Part shown: positions 1-6,852 of the stretch, piece after piece
Position numbering within the stretch: position 1 is the stretch's first letter
Layout: each line of letters opens with the position of its first letter
The notes under the pieces: generated by a model
Told to the model about the DNA's origin: nothing
Databases searched by the model: none
The model's input: the letters and a program-made list of their open reading frames with translations, nothing else
NCBI GenBank assembly: GCA_910577825.1
Contig: CAJTOK010000029.1
Coordinates: 1,001 to 43,341 of the forward strand
Direction: 5' to 3'
From: an uncultured Lachnospiraceae bacterium
GTDB lineage: Bacteria; Bacillota; Clostridia; Lachnospirales; Lachnospiraceae
Length of the DNA stretch: 42,341 bases
Program-made: the position numbers and the translations under genes

Positions 1-1111
1 GTGATTCATAGATATCACCATAAGTAATATCCTCATGTACAGGTTTTTCTATTGTCCTGCCAGCCACAAGTTCTTCGAGCTCACCCCTTGTAACATCATC
101 TGCATTTTCAATTAAATCACGCACAATACTGTTAGAAGAGGTATTTGACCAGTATGGTTTAGGGAAACAGGTGTTTTTTTGCACTATATCATCTGTGTAA
201 TTAATCAGGCTCCATGGGTTATAAACTTCTGTACTGCCAAAAAGGTAGCCATCATACCATAGTTTTACTTCATCTGTTTTATCCTGCAAACCATAAAAAG
301 CAAGCATTCCACTGGTTTCTTCCTGTGTAAAACCAAAATGCTCTGAGTAGCTGTTGTCAAGCACAGAAACTACCTTCAGGTTGTTAAGGCCTGTAAAAAT
401 ACTTTCCCGGCTGATGCGCAGGCAGCCTGTAACCACAGCAAAGCCAAGGCTTGTATTTGTCTTTAAGGCAGACTCAAACAATGAGCGGACAAAATCTGCC
501 ATTTCATTATAAACCCCCCGGAAATATGAATTTTCAAGCGGCACATCATACTCATCAATTAAGATAATGGTTTTCTGTTTATGGTACTGTTCAAGGCATT
601 GTGATAAAAACTGGATTGATGTTGCATACTCTTCTGGTGAAGCTGTCCCTTCCATAAAAGAAAGGTAGTTCTTTTTCTGTACAGGCAGCAGGTCTTCCCC
701 TTCCAGTAAATACCTGTGCCTGAAATATTCATATATAATTGCATCCCTGGTTTTTTCATAAGCCGCTTTGTAAGATGGCTGTTTTGCCGATTTCAGGGAC
801 AGGAATATCACAGGGTACTGCCCCATATGGCTTGTAAATTCCCAGCCTGCTTCCATAATCTTTTTCCCGTGGAAATATTTTGAATTATCAATAACAGTGC
901 CGTCTGGAAGTATTTCCTTTTCAAAATATGCCTGTAACATGCTCTGTGCCAGTGTTTTTCCAAAACGCCTTGGTCTTGTAAATAATGTAACTTTGTTCTT
1001 CTGTGCCAGTATGTCACGTATCAGAAGGGTTTTATCTATATAATAGTACCCGTTGTCTATCATTTCTTTATAAAATTCTATCCCTATTGGGATGGGCTTT
1101 GCCTGTACCAT
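1..1111 (-). CDS. AAA-ATPase-like protein (PF09820 type), C-terminus cut by window start
   Basis: The reverse strand reads open from the ATG at 1111 to the window edge, giving about 370 residues without a stop. A good ribosome binding site (GGAGGG) lies 8 bases upstream of this ATG. The N-terminus has the hallmark YYYIDKT around residues 22-28, followed by a P-loop-like RPRRFGKT at 46-53 and a Walker B-like IILIDEYDVPLE near residue 190. This is the predicted AAA-ATPase family common in gut Clostridia and Bacteroidetes, which usually carries a PD-(D/E)XK nuclease-like domain (DUF1703) at the C-terminus; that part lies outside the window. The biological role is unknown. Members are numerous per genome and have been suggested to be mobile or defence related, but nothing here proves that. 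Confidence 0.85.
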   Translation of the reverse strand, partial: MVQAKPIPIGIEFYKEMIDNGYYYIDKTLLIRDILAQKNKVTLFTRPRRFGKTLAQSMLQAYFEKEILPDGTVIDNSKYFHGKKIMEAGWEFTSHMGQYPVIFLSLKSAKQPSYKAAYEKTRDAIIYEYFRHRYLLEGEDLLPVQKKNYLSFMEGTASPEEYATSIQFLSQCLEQYHKQKTIILIDEYDVPLENSYFRGVYNEMADFVRSLFESALKTNTSLGFAVVTGCLRISRESIFTGLNNLKVVSVLDNSYSEHFGFTQEETSGMLAFYGLQDKTDEVKLWYDGYLFGSTEVYNPWSLINYTDDIVQKNTCFPKPYWSNTSSNSIVRDLIENADDVTRGELEELVAGRTIEKPVHEDITYGDIYES

Positions 1112-1732
1112 TGCGGAATCCCTCCTTTTCAGATAGTGTAACACAAGAAACAGGAAAGTAAAAGGAATTATTAAAGGTTTTTGGTATTTTGGGGTATTTC
1201 GGGGCATTTATACAGGCTGGCAGTTTACTCTTACAATAAAACCCGGCCGGTTATGCACTATCTGGACAGTATATATAGCTTTTATGTCTGATGTATAAAT
1301 AAATTTTCATAAATTTATACAATGTGTAAATTTATGTTAAAGTTTTTCTGGAAAGTGACGAAATATTTAATAGAAATCATACGCAGGAACAAAAAAATCC
1401 AGTTAATAAAGGTTAGCGTGGCAGGCATAGTGCTGTGTTATATAAAATACAAGCAGGAAAGGGGGCATTACTATTAATATGTTATATGATGCCGTACCAT
1501 CTATAACATACAGACATATGGGCGTGGCAGCTTTTAACCTTTCACAGCAAAAAAATACCTTATAACAAGGGAATTATTGCCAGACAGGACGCTGTACAAA
1601 GCAGTCACGTTAAATATAAATAGTCTTGCTCCTGGCAGCTATAAGTAAACTGGAGCAGATAAGTGATATGGTTTCTTGGATGAATTAATGATGACATATT
1701 TATGCAAATAATAATTAAGGAGGTGTTCATTT
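1112..1732. other. 621-bp intergenic region without a convincing gene
   Basis: This stretch separates two divergent genes and must hold promoters for both. No reading frame with a ribosome binding site was found. It contains nested palindromes at 1292-1336, a hairpin at 1481-1507 (arms GTTATA-GATG and CATC-TATAAC with one bulged base), and a 6-bp hairpin TGCTCC/GGAGCA at 1627-1658. The last two would lie in the long leader of the downstream secreted-protein gene. A TATAAA box near 1440 is a possible -10 element, but no good -35 element pairs with it. Confidence 0.5.
1292..1336. repeat. Overlapping palindromes, possible operator
   Basis: Two inverted repeats overlap here. One has 9-bp arms TGTATAAAT (1292-1300) and ATTTATACA (1313-1321). 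The other has perfect 10-bp arms CATAAATTTA (1308-1317) and TAAATTTATG (1327-1336) with a 9-base loop. Neither is followed by a T-run, so a terminator is unlikely. They sit between divergent genes, where a regulator binding site would be expected, but the AT-rich composition raises the chance rate. Confidence 0.4.
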
Positions 1733-3187
1733 ATGGAAATGAACAAAATAATGAAAGGGACAGCATTGACAGCCCTCGCAGCAGCAACATGGTTTGCAGC
1801 TGGAACAACAGATGCAGCAGCTAAAGATGCAACAAATTCAATAGATATTAGTGATGTATATTTTAGCTTAGGAGCGTATGATGATAGTGACGAAGGATAT
1901 TATGATACATACAATCCATATGTAGGTGCTGATGTTGAGGGTGCAACAGAAATCCATATTGGTATAGGTACATACAACAAGAATAAGGGTACTGTTAAAG
2001 TTTCATCATGGGATGTATATGACAATGGTAGTGCAGCTGATTTATCTAAGCTTAATAGCACAAAAGATAACTATATTGCAATTAAGACGGAAAAATCAGA
2101 CCCGATTTATATTAAAATTCCAGCAGCAGTTAAAGGGCAGACAGTAAAATATAATGGAGCTACTAATATAGTATCAATTACAAATATTAAAGGTGTTTCA
2201 GATACAGACTATAAGCATTATACCTGGGAGTACAGGACATCATATGGTGACTGGCAGGAGCTTGGCAATTATGGAAAGTTTAGGGATAAAGATACTGGAG
2301 AACTTAAAGAGGGAGACAGAGCGATATTACAGGAGTACCAGCAGCAGGGAGCTACTTTGTATGTAAGGGCAAGGGCTAAATATAAAGCAGATGACAAGGG
2401 CAATATTATAAAGGGTCTTGTTGATACTAAGACAACAGTAACAGATGCCAGTGACAAGAGTTCAGACCCTGTTAAATATAAGTTATATGAGTCTGGAACT
2501 TTAGCAGGCAAAGAGTCAAAGCTTAACATTAAAAAACAGGCAAATGGCCCTGCTGTTTCTGTAGACTATGTAAATAACCAGGTAAAACTTCCAAAAGATG
2601 TAGAGTTCAGGATGCTTGCAGATTCTGAGTATTATGGAGCAGATTATACTACAAAACTTGAGGGTGTTTCTGCTAATTCTAAAGTAGATATTGAGAAGTT
2701 CTTCCCAGCTGGAAAGGCTGCAACATCAGGTGTATTAGAAGTACGTAAAGCAGCTGTTGCTACAGGCAATGGTAAAGCAGCATCTAAATGGACACTTGTA
2801 AAGATTGATAATCCAGAGGCATGGGCATTTAAACCTGCTAAGATAAGCGATTTCGATGATAATGGAAATATGGTTACAACTGGTAATGCAGTTGAAGTTC
2901 AGAGCACAACAGGTGGTTCAATTACAATACAGTACCAGTATAAGAATAATAAAACTAAAGACTATGCTGGTAAAGTTAAAGTTACTAACAGTGGTAAATT
3001 TGACTTCCAGGTTGTAATTAAATCAAGTGACCCTGCTGGTACAGACAAAGGAGTTACAATAAAAGCAGGTGCTAATAAGTTAATAAAAGCCAGCAAAGGT
3101 GACAAAGTTTATGTACGTAAAGCTGGTAACAAGAAAGAAAAGACTTTTGCTGGAAAGTATGTTTCTGTAGCAATACTTAACCAGTAA
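1733..3187 (+). CDS. Secreted protein of unknown function, possibly cell-surface
   Basis: The 484-residue product starts with a charged n-region (MEMNKIMKGT), a hydrophobic core and a probable signal peptidase I site in TDAAAKDA near residue 30. A strong AAGGAGG ribosome binding site lies 9 bases ahead of the ATG. The mature part is rich in Lys, Asp, Tyr, Gly and Thr, has no further membrane segment, no LPXTG anchor, no cysteines noticed and no recognised enzymatic motif. The make-up resembles an S-layer-like or other abundant extracellular beta-rich protein, but no family was recognised. It has a long leader and its own strong terminator, so it is probably monocistronic. Synonymous codon choice (many GCA, GCT, GTT, ACA, GGT) looks unlike the neighbouring genes and may fit high expression. 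Confidence 0.75.
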   Translation: MEMNKIMKGTALTALAAATWFAAGTTDAAAKDATNSIDISDVYFSLGAYDDSDEGYYDTYNPYVGADVEGATEIHIGIGTYNKNKGTVKVSSWDVYDNGSAADLSKLNSTKDNYIAIKTEKSDPIYIKIPAAVKGQTVKYNGATNIVSITNIKGVSDTDYKHYTWEYRTSYGDWQELGNYGKFRDKDTGELKEGDRAILQEYQQQGATLYVRARAKYKADDKGNIIKGLVDTKTTVTDASDKSSDPVKYKLYESGTLAGKESKLNIKKQANGPAVSVDYVNNQVKLPKDVEFRMLADSEYYGADYTTKLEGVSANSKVDIEKFFPAGKAATSGVLEVRKAAVATGNGKAASKWTLVKIDNPEAWAFKPAKISDFDDNGNMVTTGNAVEVQSTTGGSITIQYQYKNNKTKDYAGKVKVTNSGKFDFQVVIKSSDPAGTDKGVTIKAGANKLIKASKGDKVYVRKAGNKKEKTFAGKYVSVAILNQ

Positions 3188-3245
3188 TTTCCAAAAATTA
3201 ATGAATACTTTTTATTAAACCTTACAACGTCTTGTGTTTTTTAAT

Positions 3246-3282
3246 AAGGCGGCTGCACCCATCCAATGCAGCCGCCTTTTAT
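3246..3282 (+). terminator. Rho-independent terminator of the secreted-protein gene
   Basis: A perfect 12-bp stem AAGGCGGCTGCA (3246-3257) pairs with TGCAGCCGCCTT (3267-3278) around a 9-base loop and runs into a short T tract. It lies 60 bases after the stop codon of the secreted-protein gene. It is the most GC-rich hairpin in the window. Confidence 0.92.
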
Positions 3283-3778
3283 CTGTTCTGAAATTCTATT
3301 TAAATATTTATTATAATATTTATTTTTTGTATCATTTTAGGTAAAATTCTGGCATATCATTAATTGTTTAGACTTTAAATTAAATTTCTAATTATATCTA
3401 TGGCTTTATTTAAAAGCAGCCATAACATATATTGCCAAGGCAGGTTACAAAAATTTGCATTTTACTAAAAACCAGCCAGAATGTATATTGCATGGCAATT
3501 TTTCAAATGTTCTTACAAAAGGCAGTTGTATGAAGCCGCTGGTGTTTAAGCCCTGTATTCAATGCTTCAAAAATGTTTTTTTGAAGCATAAGGGCTTTAT
3601 GCACCATTGCGTGATTCATTCAAGCGGAAGCGGGCTGGCCGTTGTAAGAACTTTGAAATTGCCATGCCAGTAAGTTTTCATATACCCGGTTAAAGTTAAA
3701 CTATCCATATATACTATATACTTGCCGTCACTTATTTATAATGTTATAATACACTTAAAGTTTAAGTAGGGCAGTATT
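3283..3778. other. Intergenic region holding a large palindromic element
   Basis: The first 200 bases are AT-rich and hold no gene. The remainder contains the imperfect palindrome described separately at 3488-3669. About 110 bases then lead to the decayed gene at 3779. A 72-codon frame across the palindrome has no ribosome binding site and is read through inverted repeat sequence, so it is not called as a gene. Confidence 0.6.
3488..3669. repeat. About 180-bp imperfect palindrome (hairpin element)
   Basis: The outer arms are TTGCATGGCAA...GTTCTTACAA (3488-3518) and TTGTAAGAAC...TTGCCATGCC (3642-3668), complementary over nearly 30 bases with a few gaps. Further in, AAGCCCT (3548-3554) pairs with AGGGCTT (3591-3597). 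The apex is a perfect 12-bp stem ATGCTTCAAAAA (3562-3573) with TTTTTGAAGCAT (3578-3589) around a 4-base loop. The whole unit could fold as one long cruciform or RNA hairpin. It encodes no protein. It may be a MITE-like dispersed repeat or a structured RNA; one copy alone cannot decide this. Confidence 0.7.
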
Positions 3779-4041
3779 ATGCGTTACCGGGTTTATACAA
3801 AAAGATTATATTATGAAATTGAATTAAACGGCAAATACACTGTTTTAAACGGGGACTCTGGAAAGGGGCTACAGCATGTGGGGATAATTGCGCAAAATGG
3901 ATTAAAAAGTTTGGAGATGAAATGGATATTACTATTTCCCTGGAACATTTTATGGATTTTGGCGATAATAGTTTTTTATGTAAAGATGCAGATACAGGTG
4001 AAATTACAGAATATTTTTCTATTGTTATAGATAAGCTGTGA
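3779..4041 (+). pseudogene. Remnant: P-loop protein N-terminus joined out of frame to a DUF4869-like C-terminus
   Basis: From the ATG at 3779 the first 30 residues read like the start of a small P-loop protein (RVYTKRLYYEIELNGKYTV then GDSGKG, short of a complete GxxGxGKT). The reading frame then loses meaning. Another frame, shifted at about 3862-3880, carries CGDNCAKWIKKF, DITISLEHFMDFGD and ends at the TGA at 4039-4041; this resembles the C-terminal half of DUF4869 proteins. I infer that two neighbouring genes were fused by a deletion and are now nonfunctional. An uninterrupted but meaningless frame runs to 4030. There is no strong ribosome binding site. Confidence 0.55.
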
Positions 4042-4055
4042 TGCTTTTATAAATT

Positions 4056-4096
4056 CCTATTTACCCATTGACAAGATATGTAAATAGGGTTATTAT
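4056..4096 (+). promoter_or_regulatory. Promoter of metY with overlapping inverted repeat (candidate operator)
   Basis: A near-consensus housekeeping promoter is present: -35 TTGACA (4068-4073), a 17-base spacer, and -10 TATTAT (4091-4096). A perfect 9-bp inverted repeat, CCTATTTAC (4056-4064) and GTAAATAGG (4080-4088), brackets the -35 box and fills most of the spacer. A protein bound to it would block RNA polymerase, so repression, perhaps by a sulfur or methionine regulator, is inferred. The repeat does not match an S-box or T-box leader; the transcript leader is only about 30 bases. Confidence 0.75.
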
Positions 4097-4131
4097 ATAT
4101 AACAGCATTAAACATAGAGGAGGAAACTATT

Positions 4132-5436
4132 ATGGCAAAGAAATCATATTCAGATAGAAATTTTAAATTTGAAACACTCCAGTTACACGTAGGGCAGGAG
4201 AACCCTGACCCTGTTACAGATGCAAGGGCTGTCCCTATCTACCAGACTTCATCATATGTATTCCATAATTCCGCACATGCAGCAGACAGGTTTGCACTTA
4301 AAGACGCAGGAAATATTTATGGAAGGCTTACAAACCCTACAGAAGATGTTTTTGAAAAAAGGATTGCAGCACTTGAAGGCGGTATTGCAGCACTTGCAAC
4401 AGCTTCAGGGGCAGCAGCAGTTACATATACAATACAGAACCTGGCATTTGCAGGCGGGCACATTGTAGCAGCTAAAAATATTTATGGTGGCACATATAAC
4501 CTTTTAGCACATACACTTACAGACTTTAATATAAGCACAACATTTGTTGACCCATTAGACCCGGCAGCATTTGAAACAGCAATAAAGGATAATACAAAAG
4601 CACTTTACATAGAAACACTTGGCAACCCTAATTCAGAAGTTACAGATATTGAAGCAATTTCAAAAATTGCACATGCACATGGCATTCCGCTTGTTATAGA
4701 CAATACATTTGGCACACCATACCTTATACGTCCTATAGAATATGGCGCAGATATAGTAATACATTCTGCAACTAAATTTATAGGCGGGCATGGTACAACC
4801 ATAGGAGGCGTTATTATAGACAGTGGGAAGTTTGACTGGAAAGCATCAGGCAAATTCCCGCAGTTTACAGAACCGAACCCTAGTTACCACGGAATAAGTT
4901 TTGCAGATGCTGCAGGTGATGCCGCATTTATTACAAGGATAAGGGCCATACTTCTCCGCGACATGGGTGCAACACTTTCACCATTCCATGCCTGGATTTT
5001 TTTACAGGGGCTTGAAACATTATCACTCCGTGTAGAAAGGCATATTGAAAATACCATTAAAGTAATTGACTACCTTAAAACACAGCCTTTAGTAGAAGCA
5101 ATCCACCATCCTTATGTATCAGAAGATGCAGAACAGCAGAGGCTTTATAAGAAATATTTCCCAAATGGCGGCGGTTCAATATTTACATTTGAGATAAAGG
5201 GTGATGAACAGAAAGCCAAAGATTTTATTGACAACCTTGAACTTTTTTCATTACTTGCCAATGTAGCAGATGTTAAATCACTTGTAATACATCCTGCTTC
5301 AACAACACATGCAGAACTTAACGACAAGGAAAAAGAAGAACAGGGAATTAAACCAAATACAATAAGGCTGTCAATAGGTACAGAAAACATAGATGATATT
5401 ATTGAAGATTTAGATGAAGCATTTAAAAGCATATAA
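4132..5436 (+). CDS. metY: O-acetylhomoserine sulfhydrylase (PLP-dependent)
   Basis: This 434-residue protein belongs to the Cys/Met-metabolism PLP enzyme family. It would replace the acetyl group of O-acetyl-L-homoserine with sulfide or methanethiol to make homocysteine or methionine in the cytoplasm. The pattern FETLQLHVGQENPD at the N-terminus, the AVPIYQTSSYVF segment, and the PLP-lysine motif SATKFIGGHGTT with Lys215 are characteristic, and the length fits sulfhydrylases (about 430) rather than the shorter gamma-synthases and lyases (about 380-400). A GAGGAGG ribosome binding site precedes the ATG. The gene has its own consensus promoter with a putative operator and no close partner downstream other than a small gene 48 bases on. 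Confidence 0.93.
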   Translation: MAKKSYSDRNFKFETLQLHVGQENPDPVTDARAVPIYQTSSYVFHNSAHAADRFALKDAGNIYGRLTNPTEDVFEKRIAALEGGIAALATASGAAAVTYTIQNLAFAGGHIVAAKNIYGGTYNLLAHTLTDFNISTTFVDPLDPAAFETAIKDNTKALYIETLGNPNSEVTDIEAISKIAHAHGIPLVIDNTFGTPYLIRPIEYGADIVIHSATKFIGGHGTTIGGVIIDSGKFDWKASGKFPQFTEPNPSYHGISFADAAGDAAFITRIRAILLRDMGATLSPFHAWIFLQGLETLSLRVERHIENTIKVIDYLKTQPLVEAIHHPYVSEDAEQQRLYKKYFPNGGGSIFTFEIKGDEQKAKDFIDNLELFSLLANVADVKSLVIHPASTTHAELNDKEKEEQGIKPNTIRLSIGTENIDDIIEDLDEAFKSI

Positions 5437-5484
5437 TTATTATACAGATATAAAAATGCTTATGTTTAATGAAAGGTAATAATT

Positions 5485-5949
5485 ATGGAGTTAGAAATTA
5501 TTCCAAAACAGGATAATATACCTGCATTTGACAAGAAAGCAATCAAATTAAAACATATTGGATATTACCCGGATTATGACGGGAGTTATGAAGAAGATGA
5601 AATAACAGAAGAACTTGTTTCACATATATTAAAACAAATACCAGAAGGAATTAATGTTATTTTTTCTTTAATCCCGTATGGTGAGGAAGATACATTTGAG
5701 ATAATATGTGATGGCGTATGGCTTGCTATTGGCTATAGTTCATATAATGATGGTGAAGAACAGGTATATTATTCATATAACCCAGCCTATGCAGGTACAG
5801 ATGAATTGTCACCACTGGAAAGCGGCGGGCAGTCACCAGTTGAAAAATATCTTGCCATTAATGATATTGGGGCAGGAGTAAAGGCGGCAGAATATTTTAT
5901 CAGGACAGGAAAGCTTTATCCAGGTATTATCTGGGCAAAACAGCTTTAA
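5485..5949 (+). CDS. Small acidic hypothetical protein, possibly Imm1-like immunity protein
   Basis: The gene encodes 154 acidic residues with no signal peptide or membrane segment. The C-terminal pattern (LSPLESGGQSPVEKYL, then AAEYFIRTGKLYPGIIWAKQ) resembles the Imm1 family of polymorphic-toxin immunity proteins, in which a predicted helix and a conserved Trp close the fold. No toxin gene with an RHS, YD or LXG head is adjacent, so if it is an immunity protein it is an orphan. A weak ribosome binding site (GAAAGG) precedes the ATG. It lies 48 bases after metY with no terminator between them, so some read-through is likely. A strong terminator follows. Confidence 0.6.
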   Translation: MELEIIPKQDNIPAFDKKAIKLKHIGYYPDYDGSYEEDEITEELVSHILKQIPEGINVIFSLIPYGEEDTFEIICDGVWLAIGYSSYNDGEEQVYYSYNPAYAGTDELSPLESGGQSPVEKYLAINDIGAGVKAAEYFIRTGKLYPGIIWAKQL

Positions 5950-5953
5950 TAGT

Positions 5954-6000
5954 AAAAATGCTTAAAATCATATTTATAAAGATTCTAAGCATTTTTTATT
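5954..6000 (+). terminator. Rho-independent terminator after the Imm1-like gene
   Basis: An 11-bp stem AAAAATGCTTA (5954-5964) pairs with TAAGCATTTTT (5986-5996); the loop can extend pairing through AATC/GATT. A T-rich tract follows. It closes the metY and Imm1-like unit. Confidence 0.85.
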
Positions 6001-6046
6001 TTTTTGCCAGAACTTGCAACTATAAATATAAATATGGAGGACAGAT

Positions 6047-6700
6047 ATGGTTTTAGAATATGGAGAAAAGGAAACAGAATACCTTAAAAGCAAAGACAAA
6101 CGTCTTGGGGAAATAATTGGCAGGGTTGGGCATATTACAAGACAGGCAGATGACAATTTATTTTCTTCAGTTATACATCATATTATAGGACAGCAGATTT
6201 CTACAAAAGCACAGGCAACAATATGGCAGAGAATGAAAGATTCCTTTGGCGTGGTATCCCCTTTAAGCATAGCAGATGCAGATATTAATACACTCCAGTC
6301 ATTAGGGATAACTTTCCGTAAAGCAGGATATATTAAGGATTTTTCTGAAAAAGTTGTTAAAGGGGAATTTTGCCTTGATGCAGTAGAAAAGATGGCAGAC
6401 CAGGAAGCTATAAAGGCATTATCAGGATTAAAAGGCATAGGGACATGGACTGCCGAGATGATACTGCTATTCTGCCTTAAACGTCCGGATATACTAAGTT
6501 ACAGTGACCTGGCAATACAGCGTGGCATGAGGATGGTATACCGCCACAAGGAAATTGATAAAAAACTATTTGAAAAATACAGAAAAAGGCTTTCACCTTA
6601 TTGCAGCGTTGCAAGCCTGTATTTCTGGGCAGTGGCAGGCGGTGCAGTCCCAGAAGTAAAAGACCCTGCACAGGAAGCAAATAAAAACATATATAAATAA
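6047..6700 (+). CDS. DNA-3-methyladenine glycosylase II family protein (AlkA-like, HhH-GPD)
   Basis: The 217-residue protein would excise alkylated bases in base-excision repair. It has an early LFSSVIHHIIGQQIS segment typical of HhH-GPD glycosylases, the helix-hairpin-helix LKGIGTWTAEMILLF, and the catalytic aspartate in SYSDLAIQRGM (Asp154). There is no C-terminal CxxC-type iron-sulfur cluster, which argues against endonuclease III or MutY. The length fits the short bacterial AlkA-like forms that lack the large N-terminal domain of E. coli AlkA. The ATG follows a GGAGG site by 6 bases. It appears monocistronic. Confidence 0.9.
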   Translation: MVLEYGEKETEYLKSKDKRLGEIIGRVGHITRQADDNLFSSVIHHIIGQQISTKAQATIWQRMKDSFGVVSPLSIADADINTLQSLGITFRKAGYIKDFSEKVVKGEFCLDAVEKMADQEAIKALSGLKGIGTWTAEMILLFCLKRPDILSYSDLAIQRGMRMVYRHKEIDKKLFEKYRKRLSPYCSVASLYFWAVAGGAVPEVKDPAQEANKNIYK

Positions 6701-6757
6701 AAGGAGGACATTACGTAAAATAAACCCGTTTTTGCACAATATGTATTAAATCCGGTA

Positions 6758-6786
6758 TTGTATTTTTTGAGCCTTGATGTTAGAAT
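6758..6786 (+). promoter_or_regulatory. Probable promoter of the chemoreceptor gene
   Basis: TTGTAT (6758-6763), a 17-base spacer and TAGAAT (6781-6786) form a plausible vegetative promoter. Transcription would begin near 6793, downstream of the in-frame ATG at 6787, which supports using the later ATG at 6853 as the start. The leader then contains a small hairpin AGGCAG/CTGCCT (6806-6824) of unknown role. Confidence 0.5.
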
Positions 6787-6852
6787 ATGTTGTATTGCGT
6801 TTACCAGGCAGTTTCAGGCTGCCTAATTACATGGAAGGGGTTTTATTCTAAT

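Noticed and set aside
559..1017. Short reverse-strand frames inside the AAA-ATPase-like gene
   Set aside because: They lie in other frames of the same strand as the large open frame with a good start and recognisable motifs.
3455..3673. 72-codon forward frame across the palindrome
   Set aside because: It has no ribosome binding site and its sequence is explained by the two arms of the inverted repeat, so it is not a gene.
4605..4853. Reverse frames opposite metY
   Set aside because: They are antisense shadows with no ribosome binding site or recognisable product.
6701..6730. Perfect AAAGGAGG site after the glycosylase gene
   Set aside because: No start codon follows; ATT-ACG-TAA ends at once. 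It may be a relic or chance.
6787..6852. Earlier start for the chemoreceptor
   Set aside because: The ATG at 6787 abuts the -10 box and has no ribosome binding site; the ATG at 6853 places the signal anchor at the N-terminus.
6701..6852. Cyclic-di-GMP or other riboswitch before the chemoreceptor
   Set aside because: The leader has only a 6-bp hairpin and none of the conserved riboswitch cores that I could recognise.
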